Shown here one piece after another: positions 60,160 to 64,000 of a stretch of 64,000 nt of DNA. The notes under the pieces are model-generated. The model had not been told where the DNA came from, made no database searches, and saw only the letters and a program-made list of their open reading frames with translations. How positions within the stretch are numbered: position 1 is the stretch's first letter; each line of letters opens with the position of its first letter. The stretch comes from Martelella limonii (GTDB lineage Bacteria > Pseudomonadota > Alphaproteobacteria > Rhizobiales > Rhizobiaceae), in assembly GCF_013344475.1 (NCBI RefSeq), contig NZ_JABUOU010000001.1, positions 124,001 to 188,000 on the forward strand, read 5' to 3'. The position numbers were made by a program, and so were the translations under genes.

Positions 60160-60993
60160 TCAGCCGAAGCGGTAGGCCGAATAGGCCTTGCCCAGATAAT
60201 TGCCGGCGAATACCTTTTCGCCGGCATCAGGCCCTGCAGCACCCGCGGCCACGAACACCGGCACGAGATGATCGTGATCCGGCACGTGCGCTGCCTGCGC
60301 ATCGGGATTGTCCTGCCATTCGGAAAGCCTTTGCGCCCGCGTGACCGGATTTTCGATCGCCACCGCCTCGCTCAGCCAGTTATCGAAACGGGCTGCCTGC
60401 TGCTCGTGCTCGCTGTCGCGCCGGCGGAACATGCGCATGTTATGATAGGAAAGGCCGGATCCCACGATCAGTATATCCTCGTCGCGCAGGGTTTCGAGCG
60501 CCTGGCCGATGCGGAAATGCGTGGGGGCGGAAAGGTCCGGATCGAGCGACATCATGATGATCGGCACATCCGCATGGGGATAGACCATCATGAACGGAAT
60601 GAAGACGCCATGGTCGAAGCCGCGCTCGCTATCCGTCGCCGTCTCGATGCCGGCCTCGCGCAATACGTCGCGCACGTGCTCTGCGATGAAGGGCGCGCCT
60701 GAGGCGGGATAGTCGAGGTTATAGGTGTGGGGCGGAAAGCCGTAATAATCGAACAGCATCGGCGGCTTGGCGGCGGTCGAGACCGTAAGCTTGTCGACCT
60801 TTTCCCAATGCGCCGAAATCACCAGCACCGCCTTGGGACGGCGGCCGAGCGACGCATCGATACTGCCCAAGAATAGCTCCAGCTCCTTCCACGGATCGTC
60901 TTCCGGCAGAGGGCCCTCGGTGCCATGCATGAACGGCCACGGGCCGCCGCCATGGGGGATGAAGTAGACGGGCAGACGCTTCTGGTCAGACAT
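60160..60993 (-). CDS. DODA-type extradiol ring-cleavage dioxygenase family protein
   Basis: 277-aa Zn/Fe-dependent protein of the LigB/4,5-DOPA dioxygenase family. His14 in FIPHGGGP, His62 in ISAHWEK, His128 in FDHGVFIPFMM and the late HDHLVPVFVAAG are the expected metal/catalytic residues. E. coli YgiD is the best-known bacterial relative. ATG 60993 (MSDQKRLPVYFIPHGGG) follows AAGGAG. Substrate unknown. It converges on ctaA, 6 nt apart. Confidence 0.88.
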   Translation of the reverse strand: MSDQKRLPVYFIPHGGGPWPFMHGTEGPLPEDDPWKELELFLGSIDASLGRRPKAVLVISAHWEKVDKLTVSTAAKPPMLFDYYGFPPHTYNLDYPASGAPFIAEHVRDVLREAGIETATDSERGFDHGVFIPFMMVYPHADVPIIMMSLDPDLSAPTHFRIGQALETLRDEDILIVGSGLSYHNMRMFRRRDSEHEQQAARFDNWLSEAVAIENPVTRAQRLSEWQDNPDAQAAHVPDHDHLVPVFVAAGAAGPDAGEKVFAGNYLGKAYSAYRFG

Positions 60994-61127
60994 GGCCGAA
61001 CTCCTTGGTGGAACGCTCCATAACGCAACAAGTGCTCGGAGCTGGCGGCAAACAATTCTGATAGCAATATAGCGTGCAGGGGGCCTGTCGGCGATGGCGC
61101 AACCGGTCGACGGATTGTTCACGAAAT

Positions 61128-61158
61128 GAAGGCCGCGGGCTGGTCGCCGGCGGCCTTC
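61128..61158 (-). terminator. hairpin downstream of argC
   Basis: Inverted repeat GAAGGCCGC (61128-61136) / GCGGCCTTC (61150-61158), 13-nt loop, 43 nt beyond the argC stop; on the minus strand it runs into ATTTCG. Modest terminator. Confidence 0.5.
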
Positions 61159-61201
61159 ACCTGGAACATTGCAATCGCGCGCTCTCGACGCCTCCGGCCG
61201 A

Positions 61202-62128
61202 TCAGGCAGACAGCATCAGATCCATGTTCTGGACGGCTGCACCCGAGGCGCCCTTGCCGAGATTGTCGAGCTGGGCGACCAGATTGACGTGGGCGCCGCT
61301 GCCGAAGACATAGAGCTTCATGATGTCCTGACCAGCAAGCTCTTCGGCATTGACGCGGGGAAGGGCGCTGCTGGCTTCGAGCGGAACCACCTGCACGATG
61401 TCCTGACCGGCATAGAACTCCAAGAGCGTCGCATGGATGCTTTCGCGCGTCGGCGTGCCTTCGAGATCTTCCAGATAAAGCGGAACCTGCACCAGCATGC
61501 CCTGGGCGAAGCGACCGACGGCAGGGGTGAAGATCGGCGAGCGCGACAGCAGGCCATGAGTCGTCATTTCCGGCACGTGCTTGTGCTTCAGCGTCAGGCC
61601 GTAGATGAAATGCGGCGCATCGATATGATCGTCGCGCGTCGCGTCTTCCATCTGCGCGATCATCGTCTTGCCGCCGCCGGTGTAGCCCGAAACGGCGTTG
61701 ACGGTGACGGGGTAGGCATCAGGCAGGATGCCGGCAGCCCGCAGCGGCCGGATCATGCCGATCGCGCCGGTCGGATAGCAGCCGGGATTGGCGACGAGAC
61801 GGGCGGATCGGATCCGCCCGGCCTGCGCCTTGTCCATCTCGGCAAAGCCATAGGCCCAGTCGGGGTCGGTTCTGTAGGCGGTCGAAGTGTCGATGACGCG
61901 CACCTTGTTGTTGCCCGACAGCATGGCGACGGCCTCGCGCGAGGCGTCGTCCGGGAGGCACAGGATCGCGATATCGGCGCTGTTGAGCATGTCCTCGCGC
62001 ATCGCGGCATTGCGCCGCTCCTCGTGCGGGATCGACAGCATCTCGACATCGCGGCGGCTTTCCATGCGGGTGCGGATCTGCAGACCGGTGGTGCCGTGTT
62101 CGCCGTCGATGAAGATTTTCGCTGCCAT
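61202..62128 (-). CDS. argC: N-acetyl-gamma-glutamyl-phosphate reductase (type 2)
   Basis: 308-aa arginine-biosynthesis enzyme reducing N-acetylglutamyl phosphate to the semialdehyde. The short type-2 form begins [19 protein letters not shown]. Catalytic Cys117 lies in [11 protein letters not shown] and [13 protein letters not shown] is conserved. The type-2 family (about 310 aa) is usual in Alphaproteobacteria. ATG 62128. The gene is downstream of the AGE epimerase gene with an 87-nt gap. Confidence 0.93.
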   Translation of the reverse strand: MAAKIFIDGEHGTTGLQIRTRMESRRDVEMLSIPHEERRNAAMREDMLNSADIAILCLPDDASREAVAMLSGNNKVRVIDTSTAYRTDPDWAYGFAEMDKAQAGRIRSARLVANPGCYPTGAIGMIRPLRAAGILPDAYPVTVNAVSGYTGGGKTMIAQMEDATRDDHIDAPHFIYGLTLKHKHVPEMTTHGLLSRSPIFTPAVGRFAQGMLVQVPLYLEDLEGTPTRESIHATLLEFYAGQDIVQVVPLEASSALPRVNAEELAGQDIMKLYVFGSGAHVNLVAQLDNLGKGASGAAVQNMDLMLSA

Positions 62129-62215
62129 GCTCTCGTCCTTTCACAATTGATGTCGCGTTATATAGAGCGGGTCTGCCGGACCCGCAATAATCCCGCGATC
62201 ATGTTGCGCCCGTTC

Positions 62216-63472
62216 TCAGGGCTGTTTGACGTCCCGGTAGATCATTTCCGGAAGGCTGCCGAAGGCGGGATAGAGCGGGATCAGGCAGGCCTGAAGCGCG
62301 TGGTAGATATCGCCCTTGCCGGGAAACAGCGTTGTCTGGGGAACGAGATCTTCCGAAAGCTCTTCATGCCATCCGCCCTTTTCATGGTCGAGCAGGTGGT
62401 TGGCGATGAAGCTCCACTGCTTGCGATAGGCATACATATGCACGTCCTGGCCGAAGTGGGCGGTCAGGAAGTGGGTGGCGCCGATGCCTTCGGCATGCGG
62501 CCACCAGAGCTTTGCGCGGTTCTTCGGCTGGTTGTCCCAGTCGAGCGTGTAGAACATGCCGCGCTTCTCGTAGTCCCAGCCGTGCTTGAAGGCCGACATG
62601 AACAATTCATGGGCCGCGTGCGGCATCCATCCATGCGAGCGGCCGGTCAGCGTATAAAGCTGCAGCAGGAGCCGGGTCCATTCCAGCCAGTGGCCGGGCG
62701 TGGTGCCGGACGGGCGGAACATCTCGTTACCGGCATAGTCGCGATCGATCTGCCAGTCTTCGGTGAAATGCTCGGCCACGCGATAGTCGCAGGATGCGGC
62801 ATGTTTCTTGATGATCAGCTCAGCGATCCGCTTGGCCTTGGTCAGATAGTCGATGTTGCCGGTCACCTCATAGGCTTCCATCAGGGCTTCGGTCATGTGC
62901 ATGTTGCAGTTCTGACCGCGATAGCCGCGCACCGGCGTCCAGTCGGTCTCGAACTCCTCCGCCACGGCGCCGTGGTCTTCTTCCCAGAAGCGCTTGTTGA
63001 TCACCTCGGTGACATCGGAAATCAACGTGTCGGCAAGCGGGTGTCCGGCGAATTTGGCAGAGGAGGCGGCGAGCAGCACGAAGGCGTGCCCATAGGCCTG
63101 CTTGCTCGGGTTGCCGACGGGACCGTCGTCGTTCACTTGCCAGAAGTAGCCGCCATTGACCTTGTCGCGGTGCTGGTTCCAGAGATAGTTGATACCGTGG
63201 TCCATCAGGTCGTCGCAACCGGGGCGGCCGAGCAGATGGCCGATCGCCATGCAGTGGATCATGCGGGTCGTGGTATGGATGCCGCGCACCGGGTTGTCAC
63301 CGCCTGTCGGCCGGCCGTCCTTGTCGAACTCGTAGAAGCCGCCCTTCGGGTTGATCGACCGGTACTGGAAATAATCAAAGAGGTTGTTTGCCTGCTGCAT
63401 CAGCCAATCGCGATGATAGGGCCTCTTGATCCACCGCGGCGGAGCGACCAGCGTGTTGATTTTCGGCTTCAT
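62216..63472 (-). CDS. AGE family epimerase/isomerase
   Basis: 418-aa (alpha/alpha)6-barrel protein of the N-acylglucosamine 2-epimerase / mannose isomerase / cellobiose 2-epimerase superfamily. FYEFDKDGRPTGGDNPVRGIHTTTRMIHCMAIGHLLG, WPHAEGIGATHFL and PSGTTPGHWLEWTRLLLQL (each as short segments) carry conserved His/Glu active-site positions. The exact sugar cannot be told; mannose or glucose isomerase and 2-epimerases share the motifs. Start ATG 63472 (MKPKINTLVAPPRW) follows GGGAGG. It is divergent from metH. Confidence 0.9.
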   Translation of the reverse strand: MKPKINTLVAPPRWIKRPYHRDWLMQQANNLFDYFQYRSINPKGGFYEFDKDGRPTGGDNPVRGIHTTTRMIHCMAIGHLLGRPGCDDLMDHGINYLWNQHRDKVNGGYFWQVNDDGPVGNPSKQAYGHAFVLLAASSAKFAGHPLADTLISDVTEVINKRFWEEDHGAVAEEFETDWTPVRGYRGQNCNMHMTEALMEAYEVTGNIDYLTKAKRIAELIIKKHAASCDYRVAEHFTEDWQIDRDYAGNEMFRPSGTTPGHWLEWTRLLLQLYTLTGRSHGWMPHAAHELFMSAFKHGWDYEKRGMFYTLDWDNQPKNRAKLWWPHAEGIGATHFLTAHFGQDVHMYAYRKQWSFIANHLLDHEKGGWHEELSEDLVPQTTLFPGKGDIYHALQACLIPLYPAFGSLPEMIYRDVKQP

Positions 63473-63672
63473 GGCAAATCCTCCCTTGGGCAGCGACCGG
63501 AACCGGCCCTTTCATGCGTGCGGACTGACGGTTTTGTCAGTTGATCAAGATATACCCCGCTACAGGTGTCATCTCAATTCTGATTTGCATCGTCCTTGAT
63601 CCTGCGCAATGAATGCGACACGCGTGCGACGGGTTCACCGGGGCTGAAGACGCTGATTTATCGCCCCATATA

Positions 63673-63695
63673 TTGACATAAATATATCTTTATGT
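63673..63695 (+). promoter_or_regulatory. metH promoter element with palindromic operator
   Basis: ACATAAA (63676-63682) / TTTATGT (63689-63695) is a 7-bp inverted repeat with a 6-bp AT-rich spacer. It overlaps a TTGACA (63673-63678) that may be a -35 element. It lies about 30 nt upstream of the metH start. It resembles operators of ArsR-family, S-adenosylhomocysteine-responsive regulators of methionine genes, by general pattern only. Confidence 0.4.
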
Positions 63696-63726
63696 GATCC
63701 CACGCCTTCAATGTCTGGAGATGTCT

Positions 63727-64000
63727 ATGTTCGATGAACTGTTCGGGGAAGAAGCACCGAAGCGCAATGGCAAGGAAATCCGCGCCGCGCTGGAGAAGGC
63801 CGCGCGCGAGCGCATCCTGGTCCTCGATGGCGCCATGGGCACGCAGATCCAGGGGCTCGGCTTCGACGAGGATCATTTCCGCGGCGACCGCTTCATCGGC
63901 TGCGCCTGCCACCAGAAGGGCAATAACGACCTGCTGATCCTGTCGCAGCCGAAGGCCGTCGAAGATATCCACTTCGCCTATGCTATGGCCGGTGCCGACA
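63727..64000 (+). CDS. metH: cobalamin-dependent methionine synthase (5' end, partial)
   Basis: The window ends inside the gene; 91 codons are visible. ILVLDGAMGTQIQGLGFDEDHFRGDRF is the N-terminal homocysteine-binding domain start, quoted as short overlapping segments, followed by FIGCACHQKGNNDLLILSQPKAVEDIH. MetH methylates homocysteine from 5-methyl-THF via cobalamin. ATG 63727 has GGAG (63717-63720) 6 nt upstream; an ATG at 63721 abuts it. No cobalamin or SAM riboswitch was recognised upstream. Confidence 0.93.
   Translation, partial: MFDELFGEEAPKRNGKEIRAALEKAARERILVLDGAMGTQIQGLGFDEDHFRGDRFIGCACHQKGNNDLLILSQPKAVEDIHFAYAMAGAD

Noticed and set aside
61169-63544. 791-codon open frame running opposite argC and the AGE epimerase gene
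   Set aside because: It spans two well-supported minus-strand genes and their gap, and shows no recognisable family.
1-64000. tRNA, rRNA, CRISPR array, insertion sequence or prophage
   Set aside because: No transposase, integrase, phage structural gene, regularly spaced repeat array or convincing RNA gene was seen by eye; small RNAs could still be missed without covariance-model searches.

Overview
The window looks like chromosomal DNA from an alphaproteobacterium of the order Hyphomicrobiales (Rhizobiales). The family is unclear: a Rhizobiaceae- or Martelella-like organism would fit, but this is inferred only from gene content. Supporting evidence is high GC, a fused secDF behind yajC, trmFO, type-2 argC, an xfp-ackA pair, a GGAAC-N16-CGTT promoter of the PhyR/EcfG stress-sigma type, a Zur-controlled znu locus and rhizobial-type palindromic repeats. 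No rRNA, tRNA, CRISPR array, prophage or insertion sequence was recognised.

Layout. 1-10.5 kb: mixed single genes, namely an isocitrate lyase/PEP mutase-family enzyme, an Na/Ca-exchanger-like antiporter, a glutathione transferase, GlxA-type and LysR regulators, ExoD, an entericidin-like lipoprotein behind an EcfG-type promoter, a Gfo/Idh/MocA oxidoreductase, a fructosamine-kinase-like enzyme and an FAD-linked oxidase. 10.6-15.3 kb: a 1379-aa AsmA-like protein and a DUF454 membrane protein. 15.4-24.5 kb: a carbohydrate uptake and oxidation locus (LacI regulator, CUT1 ABC transporter, sugar isomerase/epimerase, Gfo/Idh/MocA oxidoreductase, aldo/keto reductase). 24.5-27.8 kb: the zinc locus znuA / znuCB-zur. 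27.8-31.7 kb: two diguanylate cyclases flanking an FAH-family hydrolase and a gamma-carbonic anhydrase. 31.8-41.5 kb: minus-strand genes for gnd, ttcA, glsA, an acetyltransferase, a mercaptopyruvate sulfurtransferase, an AlaX editing protein, cysK, a photolyase and an L,D-transpeptidase.

41.7-47.6 kb: small metabolic and envelope genes, RNase T2, a BON protein, ettA, a pair of large palindromic repeats and a DUF815 ATPase. 47.8-52.7 kb: yajC-secDF followed by a Mth938-domain protein and a degenerate phytoene-synthase-like protein. These two belong to the same families as the mitochondrial complex I assembly factors NDUFAF3 and NDUFAF6. 52.8-64 kb: trmFO, the phosphoketolase/acetate kinase pair, a small HTH protein, a DUF2842 protein, heme A synthase (ctaA), a DODA-type dioxygenase, argC, an AGE-family epimerase and the 5' end of metH.

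Functionally, the main themes are sugar uptake and oxidation, zinc homeostasis, c-di-GMP signalling, sulfur/tRNA metabolism and membrane-protein biogenesis. The most interesting items are the complex-I-assembly-like pair beside SecDF, the sugar operon that lacks any glycoside hydrolase, the diguanylate cyclase/carbonic anhydrase block, and several regulatory sites that can be read directly from the DNA.
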